A stretch of DNA of 64,000 nucleotides from Rhodobacteraceae bacterium (ex Bugula neritina AB1) (GTDB lineage Bacteria; Pseudomonadota; Alphaproteobacteria; Rhodobacterales; Rhodobacteraceae): contig MDLF01000074.1 in NCBI GenBank assembly GCA_001730095.1, positions 124,001-188,000 on the forward strand. The letters run 5' to 3'. The notes beneath the pieces were generated by a model. The model had not been told where the DNA came from, did no database searches, and was given only the letters and a program-made list of their open reading frames with translations. How positions within the stretch are numbered: position 1 is the first letter of the stretch; each line of letters begins with the position of its first letter. A program made the position numbers and the translations under genes. This document shows positions 19,083 through 29,525 of the stretch, piece by piece.

Positions 19083-19266
19083 GTACTTGAGAGCTTAACC
19101 AGTCCTCGTAAGTCCTTGAAACTGCATTTTTTAGGTGGCTGGAATCAAAAAGACGCCAATTAGCGTCAAAAGTAAGGTTTTCAGTACTACCGCTAAAGTG
19201 TAATTCATTGCAATTTTCGCAAGTTCCGTGAGTGGTGGCTTTAGCCTAGGAACTTTGGGTATCGAA

Positions 19267-19373
19267 CCTTGCGATTTCAAGGCTCTCCTACCTGATCGGG
19301 GGCAGGCACGTATAGATCCGTGTCCTGCCCCGATATATGAGGAGCCCTGCCATCCCCATCAGCGGGGCTCCTC
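19267..19373. other. Cluster of three hairpins in a gene-free region (possible structured RNA)
   Basis: In the 467-bp gap between the LuxR-type gene and tsf there are three successive inverted repeats: CCTTG/CAAGG (19267-19271, 19278-19282); a 16-base arm pair at 19295-19310 and 19319-19334 with two single bulges; and GAGGAGCCCTGC / GCGGGGCTCCTC (19339-19350, 19362-19373), 12 pairs with one G-T wobble. None is followed by a T-run on either strand. The rest of the gap (19083-19260, 19374-19467) shows nothing else that I can support. Confidence 0.5.
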
Positions 19374-19467
19374 GCACTCCAAGCCAGCCCAGAACCCGTT
19401 CCGTACGTCTGTGAAGCGGTCCACCGCATTTTCAACGTTCTTCCTGATACAGACGCTGATCTTGCCT

Positions 19468-19497
19468 ATCACCCAGGCACGAATCACCCAGGCACGA
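19468..19497. repeat. 15-bp perfect tandem duplication
   Basis: ATCACCCAGGCACGA occurs twice in direct succession (19468-19482 and 19483-19497), immediately next to the tsf terminator. Confidence 0.9.
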
Positions 19498-19525
19498 AAA
19501 AGCCGGCAGGGTGTCCTGCCGGCTT
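19497..19525 (-). terminator. Rho-independent terminator of rpsB-tsf
   Basis: AAGCCGGCAGG (19500-19510) and CCTGCCGGCTT (19515-19525) form an 11-bp stem with a 4-nt loop. On the minus strand it is followed by a run of T (complement of 19497-19501). It lies about 25 bp after the tsf stop. Confidence 0.9.
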
Positions 19526-19549
19526 AAACTTTTCAGACTTTGCGTCGGA

Positions 19550-20425
19550 TCAGCCCTGTGCGGCTTTTGCCACTTCTGCTGCGAAGTCTTCTTTTTCAAC
19601 TTCGATGCCTTCGCCGACTTCAACACGGACAAAGCCGGTGATGGTGGCGCCAGCTTCCTTGGCAGCTGCTTCGACGGTCAGATCCGGGTTCACAACGAAC
19701 TGCTGGTTCAGCAGGGTTGCCTCAGCCACGAATTTCTTCATGCGGCCGACGATCATCTTCTCGATCACCTGTTCCGGCTTGCCGGACTCACGTGCGATGT
19801 CGATCTGAACCTGCTTTTCCTTCTCAACGATGGATGCGTCCAGATCAGCTTCGGACAGAGCCGCCGGGTTCACAGCTGCGATGTGCATTGCAACCTGCTT
19901 GCCGATGGCTTCGTCGCCGCCGGTCATGGCAACCAGAACGCCGATCTTGCCCATGCCGGCAGTTGCCGCGTTGTGGACGTAGGAAACGACGGTCTCGCCT
20001 TCCAGCGACGCCATGCGGCGCAGGGACATGTTCTCGCCAATGGTGGCGATCTTGTCGGTCAGTGTTTCGGAAACGGATTTACCGCCCAAGTCTGCCGCAG
20101 CCAGTGCCTCGATGTCAGCAACGCCCAGAGCCGCTGTGGCGATTTTGCCGACCATGTCCTGGAAATCACCATTCTTGGCAACAAAGTCGGTTTCGGAGTT
20201 CACCTCAACAGCAACACCCTTGCCGCCTTCGACGACAACGGCAACCAGGCCTTCTGCGGCGGTGCGGCCAGATTTCTTGGCGGCTTTGGCCAGACCTTTG
20301 GTGCGCAGCCAGTCGATGGCGGCTTCCATGTTGCCGTCGTTTTCGACCAGTGCTTTTTTCGCGTCCATCATGCCTGCGCCGCTGGTTTCGCGCAGTTCTT
20401 TCACCATTGCTGCAGTGATTGCCAT
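19550..20425 (-). CDS. tsf: Elongation factor Ts
   Basis: A 291-residue guanine-nucleotide exchange factor for EF-Tu. The N-terminal UBA-like domain [20 protein letters not shown] with [20 protein letters not shown] is diagnostic, followed by the core with [12 protein letters not shown] and the C-terminal [14 protein letters not shown]. Length is typical. It lies 80 bp downstream of rpsB, the usual order, and ends at a strong terminator. Confidence 0.98.
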   Translation of the reverse strand: MAITAAMVKELRETSGAGMMDAKKALVENDGNMEAAIDWLRTKGLAKAAKKSGRTAAEGLVAVVVEGGKGVAVEVNSETDFVAKNGDFQDMVGKIATAALGVADIEALAAADLGGKSVSETLTDKIATIGENMSLRRMASLEGETVVSYVHNAATAGMGKIGVLVAMTGGDEAIGKQVAMHIAAVNPAALSEADLDASIVEKEKQVQIDIARESGKPEQVIEKMIVGRMKKFVAEATLLNQQFVVNPDLTVEAAAKEAGATITGFVRVEVGEGIEVEKEDFAAEVAKAAQG

Positions 20426-20457
20426 CTCTTGGCTCTCCTCAATTCATAAACAGATTT

Positions 20458-20479
20458 GGGGCAGGTGATACCCTGCCCC
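20458..20479 (-). promoter_or_regulatory. Hairpin in the rpsB-tsf intercistronic region
   Basis: GGGGCAGG (20458-20465) and CCTGCCCC (20472-20479), an 8-bp GC-rich stem with a 6-nt loop, no T-run after it on the minus strand. It may trim or attenuate expression between rpsB and tsf or protect the rpsB transcript. Confidence 0.5.
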
Positions 20480-20505
20480 GCATGTCAGTTCCGTGACAGA
20501 ACGGA

Positions 20506-21279
20506 TCAGGCCTCGGCGGCTGCTTCTTCAGCAACGGCTTCTTCTGCCGGTGCTTCTTCCAGCGCGCCCAGGTCAACGCCAGCGGCGCCCAGCTGTGCGG
20601 ACATGCCGTCCAGAGCCGCGCGGGCAACCAGATCGCAATACAGCGAGATGGCGCGCGATGCGTCGTCGTTGCCCGGGATGATATAGTCAATGCCATCGGG
20701 AGAGCAGTTGGTGTCGACAACAGCCACAACCGGGATACCCAGTTTCTTGGCTTCGGCGATGGCCAGTGCTTCTTTTTTCACGTCGATGACGAACAGCAGA
20801 TCCGGCACGCCGCCCATTTCACGGATACCGCCCAGGGAAGCCTGCAGCTTCTCCTGATCGCGTTCCATGCCCAGACGCTCTTTCTTGGTCAGGCCTTCGG
20901 AACCGCCGACCATTTTCTCGTCGATTTCCTTCAGGCGGTTGATCGACTGGGAAACGGTTTTCCAGTTGGTCAGAGTGCCGCCGAGCCAACGGTGGTTCAT
21001 GAAGTACTGAGCGGATTTCTCAGCGGCTTCTGCAACCGGACCAGCTGCCTGGCGTTTGGTGCCGACGAACAGAACGCGGCCGCCTTTTGCAACGGTGTCA
21101 CGGACAACCTGCAGCGCCTGGTCCAACATCGGAACAGTCTGGGTCAGGTCCATAATGTGGATGCCGTTGCGCGAGCCGTAGATGAACGGCGCCATGCGCG
21201 GGTTCCAGCGCTGTGTCTGGTGGCCGAAGTGAACGCCAGCTTCAAGCAGCTGACGCATGGTGAACTCAGGAAGAGCCAT
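20506..21279 (-). CDS. rpsB: 30S ribosomal protein S2
   Basis: A 257-residue S2 protein of the small subunit. Recognised from [40 protein letters not shown] and the [20 protein letters not shown] segment. The C-terminus is extended by an acidic Ala/Glu-rich tail (residues about 238-257), common in alphaproteobacteria. A strong purine-rich site (GGAAAGGAAAG) precedes the ATG at 21279. Confidence 0.98.
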   Translation of the reverse strand: MALPEFTMRQLLEAGVHFGHQTQRWNPRMAPFIYGSRNGIHIMDLTQTVPMLDQALQVVRDTVAKGGRVLFVGTKRQAAGPVAEAAEKSAQYFMNHRWLGGTLTNWKTVSQSINRLKEIDEKMVGGSEGLTKKERLGMERDQEKLQASLGGIREMGGVPDLLFVIDVKKEALAIAEAKKLGIPVVAVVDTNCSPDGIDYIIPGNDDASRAISLYCDLVARAALDGMSAQLGAAGVDLGALEEAPAEEAVAEEAAAEA

Positions 21280-21321
21280 GCTATTCTTTCCTTTCCGGTT
21301 TCTATCCTCGGCGGGGGTTCA

Positions 21322-21366
21322 GAGCAGATGCTCCAACCGGGGGTCCGTCAGGGATGTCTCCCCTGA
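21322..21366 (-). promoter_or_regulatory. Structured 5' leader of rpsB
   Basis: Two small inverted repeats lie just upstream of rpsB: GAGCA/TGCTC (21322-21326, 21329-21333) and TCAGGG/CCCTGA (21348-21353, 21361-21366). rpsB leaders in other proteobacteria are targets of autoregulation by S2; whether this leader has that fold is not shown. Confidence 0.3.
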
Positions 21367-21462
21367 TCAGGCCAAACCCCGCCTGCGGGTTCGTAGGCGC
21401 GCCTATAGATCAGATATCACCCGCTGGCAAGCCTTGCGCCGGGTAAAAAACGCCAGGCCTCT

Positions 21463-22299
21463 TCAATTACTGGCCGGTAGGCCGAAATCATGGCCAAAAC
21501 GAACCATTTCTTCTGCTTTGGCCGCCAGGGATTTGCGGTCGGAAAAGTCCGATACCCTTAAAGGCGGATGGTATATCAGTTCAACTGTACCCTGTCGCGG
21601 CGCCGCCAGCGTCTTGAGCAGATGAGATCCGAAATCCATATCCCCCCACCAGCCATAGAAGCGGTCCGGCTGCCCTGTTGCAGGCAGAAATCGCACCGAT
21701 ACTGGCTGTACATGAAGCCGTTCCCGCAGCTCTTCGGTAAAAAAGGCAGCAAAGAGAGTTGTTTTAAAGGGCAAAACTCTCAAACCATCAGTTGACGTGC
21801 CCTCTGGAAAAAACAGTAGCTTGTGTCCCGCCAGAAGGCGCTGTTCGAACAGCTCTGCCTGCATTTTCGCCTTCTTGGGGTCGCGTTCGATAAATACGGT
21901 GCCGGTGGCCCGCGCCAGCCAGCCAATACCGGGCCACTTTGCCACTTCGGCCTTGGAGACAAAGTAAATCCGCTTTCGTGCATTCAGGGCGAAGATATCC
22001 AGCCAGGAGGAATGATTGGCAACCACAGCCCCGTTCCGGCGCATCAGTTTGCCCCGTGTTTTGTACCCCATGCCAAGGAGCCGGAAAGCGTTGCGACAAA
22101 CAAATTGGGTTATGAAAGGTGTAACCGGGCGTCGCAGGCCATACAGCGGCCGCTCAATCTGCCGGATGGCAAGCAAAAGAAGAAGCCCGCCAAACACCAG
22201 CAGCGCCAGCGGCACTCCGCGCAACAGCACCAGAACCCATCCCAGCAGCCCGATACAGATCGGATCAGGGGTTTCCTTGCTTTGCCAGCTGATGCTCAT
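21463..22299 (-). CDS. olsA: Lysophospholipid/lyso-ornithine-lipid acyltransferase (PlsC family)
   Basis: A 278-residue membrane acyltransferase. Hydrophobic segment at about residues 15-45; the catalytic NHSSWLD (His96-x4-Asp101) and the FPEGTSTDG block (from 164) are the PlsC motifs. Because it starts in an ATGA overlap with olsB, it is most likely OlsA, which adds the second acyl chain to lyso-ornithine lipid; a general lysophosphatidic acid acyltransferase remains possible, since OlsA proteins can do both. Confidence 0.85.
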   Translation of the reverse strand: MSISWQSKETPDPICIGLLGWVLVLLRGVPLALLVFGGLLLLLAIRQIERPLYGLRRPVTPFITQFVCRNAFRLLGMGYKTRGKLMRRNGAVVANHSSWLDIFALNARKRIYFVSKAEVAKWPGIGWLARATGTVFIERDPKKAKMQAELFEQRLLAGHKLLFFPEGTSTDGLRVLPFKTTLFAAFFTEELRERLHVQPVSVRFLPATGQPDRFYGWWGDMDFGSHLLKTLAAPRQGTVELIYHPPLRVSDFSDRKSLAAKAEEMVRFGHDFGLPASN

Positions 22300-23057
22300 C
22301 GTCGGCTATTCCCACCGGTATAAATCCTACGCTGCCGGTCATTCATACGGGCAGTGTCAAGGATCAGGCAAACGTCAGTGGTATTGAACATCTGGTCGAT
22401 AAATGCGCCCTCACCGACAAATCCCCCCAGCCGCAAATAGGCCTTGATCAATGCCGGTGTTTCCACCATCGCCTGCTTTCTGTTCAAATCAACTTCTTGC
22501 ATCAAGTTCATGGATTGAAAGAGTTTTGAGCGCACGCGCAATTCAGGCGGCGCCAAATGATTGTGGTGCAGCATGGACAGGGAATTTGCCAGCGCCCGCG
22601 GGTCCGTGCCATGAAAGCTGGCGACGCCGAACAGGATCTCGATCCTATGCTGGTCGACATAGTCTGCCAGCCCGGACCAGAGGTGAAACATGGCCATCCC
22701 GCCACGGTAGTCACGATGCAGGCACGAGCGGCCCAACTCCAGAAGTCGACGACCGGAAGCCTTCAGCCTAGACAGATCGTATTCGTCCTCGGAGTAGAAC
22801 TGCCCTGCCCTTGCCGCCTGATCATCACGCAACAGGCGGTAAACCCCCACCACAATTCCCTTGGCCTCATCTGTTACCAGCATATGGTCGAAAAACGGAT
22901 CAAACCTGTCCTGTTCAAGCCCGGCACTGTGGTCGACCAGTGGTCCTTGACCGCCCAGTTCACGGACAAATACATCGTAACGGAGCGCTTGCGCAGCTCG
23001 CAGCTCCTCCTCTGTTTCGGCGATTTTTACGGAAAACTCCGGGATTGTGTCTGGCAT
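22296..23057 (-). CDS. olsB: L-ornithine N-alpha-acyltransferase (ornithine lipid synthesis)
   Basis: A 253-residue GNAT-fold hemolysin-type acyltransferase that transfers a 3-hydroxyacyl group from ACP to ornithine. The family's hallmarks are ELRAAQALRYDVFVRELGG near the N-terminus, LLELGRSCLHRDYRGG in the middle and the ILFGVASFHGTDP block. Its stop overlaps the start of the PlsC-type gene, the usual olsBA arrangement, so the pair makes phosphorus-free ornithine lipid. No Pho box was recognised in the 106 bp upstream. Confidence 0.9.
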   Translation of the reverse strand: MPDTIPEFSVKIAETEEELRAAQALRYDVFVRELGGQGPLVDHSAGLEQDRFDPFFDHMLVTDEAKGIVVGVYRLLRDDQAARAGQFYSEDEYDLSRLKASGRRLLELGRSCLHRDYRGGMAMFHLWSGLADYVDQHRIEILFGVASFHGTDPRALANSLSMLHHNHLAPPELRVRSKLFQSMNLMQEVDLNRKQAMVETPALIKAYLRLGGFVGEGAFIDQMFNTTDVCLILDTARMNDRQRRIYTGGNSRR

Positions 23058-23163
23058 GCGGCCACCTTGCGCAGTTCAGGCTTGAGCACGTAACCCTGAT
23101 GAGGCAAAGAACGCGCAGCATTTGAAGAAAAATTGAGGGACTTCGTTAACCCTTCATAAACCG

Positions 23164-23346
23164 TTATGGATCAAAGACAGGAATAAGGGAGACACGCGCT
23201 CCGTCAATCACAAGCTTGCCCTGGTCGGGAAAGTTAACAGTGATCTTGCCGCCGGCATTAGACTGCACCTGGCCAATACCCCAATCAGGGTGATCCGGGT
23301 GCCGGACGAACATTCCGGGGGCTAAAATAGCGTTGAGGTCATTCAT
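23164..23346 (-). CDS. DUF3553 small protein
   Basis: A 60-residue protein, MNDLNAILAPGMFVRHPDHP to LIPVFDP, with the W-G-I-G-Q-V-Q core of DUF3553, a small beta-rich domain resembling those in UvrD/PcrA-like and CarD-like proteins. Function unknown. The ATG at 23346 lacks a clear ribosome site; a start 18 codons upstream is open but would overlap the chpT region. It is divergent from chpT with 34 bp between starts, and upstream of olsBA on the same strand. Confidence 0.75.
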   Translation of the reverse strand: MNDLNAILAPGMFVRHPDHPDWGIGQVQSNAGGKITVNFPDQGKLVIDGARVSLIPVFDP

Positions 23347-23380
23347 AGGGGGATGGCCCAGTTCGGAGGAAGTAATTGTT

Positions 23381-23977
23381 ATGGGTGTAGATAACGCCAA
23401 TCTGGCCGCATTGGTAGGGTCGCGGATCTGTCATGATCTGATCAGCCCGGTCGGCGCCATCAACAACGGTCTAGAGCTTTTGGGCATGGCAGGCAGCATG
23501 TCGGGGCCGGAATTGGAGCTGATATCTGACAGCGTCGCCAACGCCAATGCCCGCATTCGTTTCTTCCGTATCGCCTTTGGCGCCGCCGGCGACCAGCAAA
23601 CTCCACGCGCCGAGATTGTATCGTTGCTTGAGGACGTCAGTAAAGGCGGACGTATCCAATACCAATGGTCACCGCTGGAGGGCTGCACCCGAAGCGAGGC
23701 GCGTCTGGCGCTGCTGTCGGCGCTGTGCCTGGAAAGCGCCCTGCCCTATGGCGGCACGGTCAAGATCTTCTGCGCTGACGGCAAATGGACCGTGGTGGGC
23801 GAAGGACGCAAAGTCGCGGTCGATGATGAACTGTGGGCGCGGGTCAGTGGCGGCAGCTCGAACGCGGAAATCACCCCGGCCCTGGTACAGTTTGCCTTGC
23901 TGCCAGAAGCGGCCAAAGAAGCTGACCGCATCGTGCGGCTGGAACTCAACCTGGAAAACATCACGATGCAGTTCTGA
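23381..23977 (+). CDS. chpT: Histidine phosphotransferase ChpT
   Basis: A 198-residue protein that relays phosphate from the hybrid kinase CckA to CtrA (and CpdR in Caulobacter). The phosphorylated residue is His18 in GSRICHDLISPVGAINNGLE, the DHp-like helix; the C-terminal half is a degenerate, non-ATP-binding Bergerat-like domain, as expected. ATG 23381 is preceded by CGGAGGAAG. In Rhodobacteraceae this relay controls motility, gene-transfer agents and quorum-linked traits rather than being essential for the cell cycle; in this organism its role is inferred. Confidence 0.9.
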   Translation: MGVDNANLAALVGSRICHDLISPVGAINNGLELLGMAGSMSGPELELISDSVANANARIRFFRIAFGAAGDQQTPRAEIVSLLEDVSKGGRIQYQWSPLEGCTRSEARLALLSALCLESALPYGGTVKIFCADGKWTVVGEGRKVAVDDELWARVSGGSSNAEITPALVQFALLPEAAKEADRIVRLELNLENITMQF

Positions 23978-23997
23978 TCCCTGTCTTCTGTGCAAAG

Positions 23998-24024
23998 AAA
24001 CGCCGGGTGTTTTGCCCGGCGTTT
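23998..24024. terminator. Bidirectional terminator between chpT and proA
   Basis: AAACGCCGGG (23998-24007) and CCCGGCGTTT (24015-24024) give a 10-bp stem with a 7-nt loop. A short T-run follows on each strand. It serves the convergent chpT (+) and proA (-) genes. Confidence 0.8.
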
Positions 24025-24039
24025 TGCGTTTTTGGCCGA

Positions 24040-25305
24040 TCAGGCGCGGGTGGTTCCATCACCGCGCACCAGATATTTAAAGCTGGTCAGCTGGGTTGCG
24101 CCGACCGGTCCACGGGCATGCATCTTGCCGGTGGCAATGCCGATTTCCGCGCCCATCCCGAATTCGCCACCATCGGCAAACTGGGTTGAGGCATTGTGCA
24201 TCAGAATAGCACTGTCGAGTTCGGCAAAGAACGTCTGCACCGCGCCTTCATCCTCGGTGATGATGCAATCGGTGTGCTGAGAGTGATGTGTACGGATGTG
24301 CTGGATCGCTTCATCTATGCCCGCTACCTGTTTGGCAGCAATGATGGAATCCAGATATTCCTTGCCCCAGTCCTCAGCTGTTGCAACGACCATTCCATCC
24401 GGCCCGGGCAGCCCTTCTGCCGCGCGGATTTCAACGCCAGCAGAGGCCAGCGTTTCCAGAACCATCTTGCCCAGCGTCGGTGCAATGTCCTGGTGGATCA
24501 GCAGGCATTCAGCAGCACCGCAAATACCGGTGCGGCGGGTCTTGGCGTTCAGGACCACATCCAGCGCCTTCTGCGGATCAGCCGCCTTGTCGAGGTAGAT
24601 GTGCACAATGCCTTCAAGATGGGCAAAGACCGGCACCCGCGCCTCACGTTGAACCAGGCCAACCAGCCCTTTGCCGCCGCGCGGGACGATAACGTCGACA
24701 TACTCCGTCATTGTCAGCAGTTCCTGCACTGCGGCGCGGTCGCGGGTCGGAACCAGCTGCACCGCATCTTCTGGCAGACCGGCAGACTTCAGCCCCTCAG
24801 CAAGACAGGCATGGATCGCTTGCGAAGAGTGGAAGCTTTCGGAGCCGCCGCGCAGGATCACAGCGTTGCCTGACTTAAGACAGAGCGCACCAGCATCAGC
24901 CGTAACATTGGGGCGGCTTTCGTAGATCACACCGATCACACCCAAAGGCGTGCGGACGCGCTGGATCTTAAGGCCGGTGGGCTGTTGCCACTCTTCCATC
25001 ACTTCGCCCACGGGATCGCGCTGTTCTGCCACGGCGCGCAGGCCGTCAACGATGCCTTGGATGCGGGAGTCGTCCAGCATCAGCCGGTCCATCATCGCGC
25101 CAGAGAGACCTTTGCTCTGGCCGAACTCCAGATCCTTGGCGTTTGCAGCGATGATGTCCGCGCGGCGGTTCCAGACCGCTTCGGCCGCGCCGATCAGGGC
25201 GGCGTGTTTGCGCTCGGCACTGGCTGTGGCCAGAATCTGCGCTGCTTGCTTTGCACGTTTGCCAAGCTCCGCCATCACGGCGGGGATGTTTTCATTGTTT
25301 TGCAT
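24040..25305 (-). CDS. proA: Gamma-glutamyl phosphate reductase
   Basis: A 421-residue aldehyde-dehydrogenase-fold enzyme that reduces gamma-glutamyl phosphate to glutamate semialdehyde with NADPH, step two of proline synthesis. Family marks include the [20 protein letters not shown] block, [20 protein letters not shown], the catalytic Cys in [16 protein letters not shown] and the C-terminal [19 protein letters not shown]. It is the last gene of the obgE-proB-proA run and ends at a bidirectional terminator. Confidence 0.97.
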   Translation of the reverse strand: MQNNENIPAVMAELGKRAKQAAQILATASAERKHAALIGAAEAVWNRRADIIAANAKDLEFGQSKGLSGAMMDRLMLDDSRIQGIVDGLRAVAEQRDPVGEVMEEWQQPTGLKIQRVRTPLGVIGVIYESRPNVTADAGALCLKSGNAVILRGGSESFHSSQAIHACLAEGLKSAGLPEDAVQLVPTRDRAAVQELLTMTEYVDVIVPRGGKGLVGLVQREARVPVFAHLEGIVHIYLDKAADPQKALDVVLNAKTRRTGICGAAECLLIHQDIAPTLGKMVLETLASAGVEIRAAEGLPGPDGMVVATAEDWGKEYLDSIIAAKQVAGIDEAIQHIRTHHSQHTDCIITEDEGAVQTFFAELDSAILMHNASTQFADGGEFGMGAEIGIATGKMHARGPVGATQLTSFKYLVRGDGTTRA

Positions 25306-25380
25306 ATGTCTTGTGCCCTTGCCGGTCTCTGTGTGGCACTTGGTGCCGGTCCGGCTTGAATAAACTATCAGGTGGTGCGG

Positions 25381-27626
<2,246 letters not shown>

Positions 27627-28163
27627 TCACAGTTTTCGGCTATAGGTCCAGGTTGGGACGGTCGTGTCACGGGCCACCGAGTAACTTTCGGCATCGCCGA
27701 GATAATCAAAGCCGCAATGGATCAGCACCCGGGCTGATGCCGGATTGTCCTGAAAGACACAGGCAAACATCGCATCATTCTGCTGAGGGTTTGCATCTAC
27801 CAATGCTTTCAGCGCTGCTGAGGCCAGCCCGGTGTTCCAGAAGGGTGGCGCAGTCCAGTAGGAAACCTCAGACTGGTTGCGGTCCATCCGCTTCAGCCCG
27901 ATCACGCCTTTCAGCTCGGAATCCCCTTCAACGGTGCCGTCGATAACCCAGACATCCTCATCCCGCTCTTCGGCCATGGCACGGGCAACAAAGGCTTCCG
28001 CTGCGCCGGGCGGCAAAGGGTGCGGCACCGAACGGGTCATACGAGCGACACGTTTGTCACTGACATAGTGCTCAATCAGCCCGGCATCGGACTTGCGCAG
28101 CGGGCGCAGGATAAAGCGGTCCGTTTCAATGACCTGCTGGTTCACGATCTGCTCGAGGTTCAT
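27627..28163 (-). CDS. GNAT-family N-acetyltransferase (RimJ/RimL type)
   Basis: A 178-residue acetyltransferase. The N-terminal TDRFILRPLRKSDAGLIEHY and the later FACVFQDNPASARVLIHCGF (the conserved N-x-A-S-x-x-V-L-x-x-x-G-F block) are typical of RimJ/RimL-like GNAT enzymes, which often acetylate ribosomal-protein N-termini or small amines. The true substrate is unknown. It has GGGAGG upstream and lies between the ribosomal protein genes and obgE on the same strand, after a terminator. Confidence 0.85.
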   Translation of the reverse strand: MNLEQIVNQQVIETDRFILRPLRKSDAGLIEHYVSDKRVARMTRSVPHPLPPGAAEAFVARAMAEERDEDVWVIDGTVEGDSELKGVIGLKRMDRNQSEVSYWTAPPFWNTGLASAALKALVDANPQQNDAMFACVFQDNPASARVLIHCGFDYLGDAESYSVARDTTVPTWTYSRKL

Positions 28164-28385
28164 GGCCGTGGTCCTCCCTTGCCAAAAATCTTCCGTTGGC
28201 GGCAGCCCTTGTTGTTTCGACTTATCAATTCAGATGTGCACGCCCAGCCCCTGCTGCAAGGCGCAATACCTTCAACTTCCACAAAACTTCCATTTATCGC
28301 GACGTGAAAACGACGCCAGTGCGCTGCAGCAGCCTGTGTCTTCATCATTGCTCGGAACTTCATAATCAACTCGCATTCGGAAACA

Positions 28386-28414
28386 GAAAAAGGGACCGGC
28401 CTTATAGCCGGTCC
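28386..28414 (-). terminator. Rho-independent terminator of rplU-rpmA
   Basis: GGGACCGGC (28391-28399) and GCCGGTCCC (28406-28414), a 9-bp stem with a 6-nt loop, followed on the minus strand by five T residues (complement of 28386-28390). It is about 30 bp after the rpmA stop. Confidence 0.9.
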
Positions 28415-28445
28415 CCCTAAAGATTTCTTTACCCTTTGGGTCGGC

Positions 28446-28715
28446 TTACTCGGCGGCCTCCGCCGCTGGGAGAACCGATACAAAGGTGCGGCCTTTCAGG
28501 CCCTTGCGGAAGTTCACAGCACCGTCGGCAGTGGCGAACAGGGTGTGATCCTTGCCCATGCCTACGCCTTCGCCGGCCCAGAACTTGGTGCCGCGCTGAC
28601 GCACGATGATGTTGCCTGCGATGGCCGCCTGGCCACCGAAGAGTTTCACGCCAAGGCGGCGACCAGCTGAGTCGCGGCCGTTACGGGAGGAACCGCCAGC
28701 TTTTTTATGTGCCAT
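28446..28715 (-). CDS. rpmA: 50S ribosomal protein L27
   Basis: An 89-residue L27 starting [20 protein letters not shown], with the family block [20 protein letters not shown]. There is no N-terminal leader of the kind cleaved in Firmicutes. Directly downstream of rplU with an 11-bp gap. Confidence 0.98.
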   Translation of the reverse strand: MAHKKAGGSSRNGRDSAGRRLGVKLFGGQAAIAGNIIVRQRGTKFWAGEGVGMGKDHTLFATADGAVNFRKGLKGRTFVSVLPAAEAAE

Positions 28716-28726
28716 TCTCTCTCTCC

Positions 28727-29290
28727 TTAGCCTTTAGCCAGCTCTTTGGCTTGCTCAACCCACTCGGGCTTCACTTTGATCGCTTCGATACCAGCAATGT
28801 CGTCTTCGGACAAGGCTGCGATCTGGGCGAAAGTGGTCAGACCTGCTTCTTCCAATTTCTTGGCAGCTGCGGGGCCGACGCCGGTCAGGGCAGTCAGGTC
28901 GTCCGAACCTGCGGCAGCTTCAGCAGCCGGAGCAGCTTTGGCCTTTGCAGCAGCTTTCGGAGCGGCTTTGGTTGCGCCCGAAGCCAGGATCTCGGTGATC
29001 CGGACCAGGGTCAGCTTCTGACGGTGGCCGACGGTGCGCTTGGAGGAGTGCTTCCGGCGGCGTTTGACGAAGTTGATGACCTTGTCGCCTTTGATCTGGT
29101 CAATGACTTCTGCCTTCACAGCAGCGCCGTCTACCAGCGGAGCGCCAACAACCGGTGCGTCGCCGCCCAGCATCAGAACTTCGTCGAATTGGATGGTTTC
29201 GCCAGCATCAGCAGCCAATTTTTCAACGCGGAGCACGTCGCCCGCCTGAACCTTGTACTGCTTGCCGCCAGTCTTGAGGACCGCAAACAT
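28727..29290 (-). CDS. rplU: 50S ribosomal protein L21 with a C-terminal helix-hairpin-helix extension
   Basis: A 187-residue protein. Residues 1-103 are a standard L21 ([20 protein letters not shown] to [13 protein letters not shown]). Then an Ala/Lys-rich linker of about 25 residues leads into a second domain ([20 protein letters not shown], then [18 protein letters not shown]) which is a helix-hairpin-helix repeat of the kind that binds nucleic acid. E. coli L21 is 103 residues, so this is nearly double. The extension is seen in other alphaproteobacterial L21 proteins; what it binds is not known to me. Confidence 0.96.
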   Translation of the reverse strand: MFAVLKTGGKQYKVQAGDVLRVEKLAADAGETIQFDEVLMLGGDAPVVGAPLVDGAAVKAEVIDQIKGDKVINFVKRRRKHSSKRTVGHRQKLTLVRITEILASGATKAAPKAAAKAKAAPAAEAAAGSDDLTALTGVGPAAAKKLEEAGLTTFAQIAALSEDDIAGIEAIKVKPEWVEQAKELAKG

Positions 29291-29324
29291 GTGCGTTTTT
29301 CCTTTTCTACCCGCGTCCTACGGC

Positions 29325-29377
29325 CCCCTTGCGGGTGTTTCGGCTGATGCCGCCTCGAACAGCGCGCCCCTTGCGGG
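29325..29377 (-). promoter_or_regulatory. Two repeated hairpins upstream of rplU
   Basis: The 11-mer CCCCTTGCGGG is present at 29325-29335 and again at 29367-29377. Read on the transcribed (minus) strand each gives CCC-GCAA-GGG, a stem capped by a GNRA-type tetraloop; the outer copy is extended by further GC pairs. They lie 35-87 bp upstream of the rplU start and are probably in its leader. Confidence 0.45.
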
Positions 29378-29459
29378 GGCGTATTACAAATAAACCCCGG
29401 CGCAGAGATTCCGGGCCGGGATGCGGGCTTATGGTTCGGAACGGACACTGTGTCAACCG

Positions 29460-29500
29460 TTTTCCACAGGCGGGTCTTTCCACAGGTTAATCTTCCCACA
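29460..29500. repeat. Three CCACAGG-type elements with a 16-bp period (DnaA-box-like)
   Basis: TTTTCCACA (29460-29468), CTTTCCACA (29476-29484) and CTTCCCACA (29492-29500) follow each other at exactly 16-bp steps, each continuing as GG. The first differs from the DnaA consensus TTATCCACA at one position, the others at two or three. They lie between the DUF2059 gene and the rplU leader. Confidence 0.6.
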
Positions 29501-29525
29501 GGCAAACCCGTTCAGCCGGAAAGGG

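Noticed and set aside
19230-19300. tRNA-like pattern on the minus strand (GGTAGGAGAGC, then a CCTTG/CAAGG stem and GGTTCGATACC)
   Set aside because: The acceptor and T stems do not pair and the anticodon loop would be six nucleotides; at best a decayed remnant, so not called.
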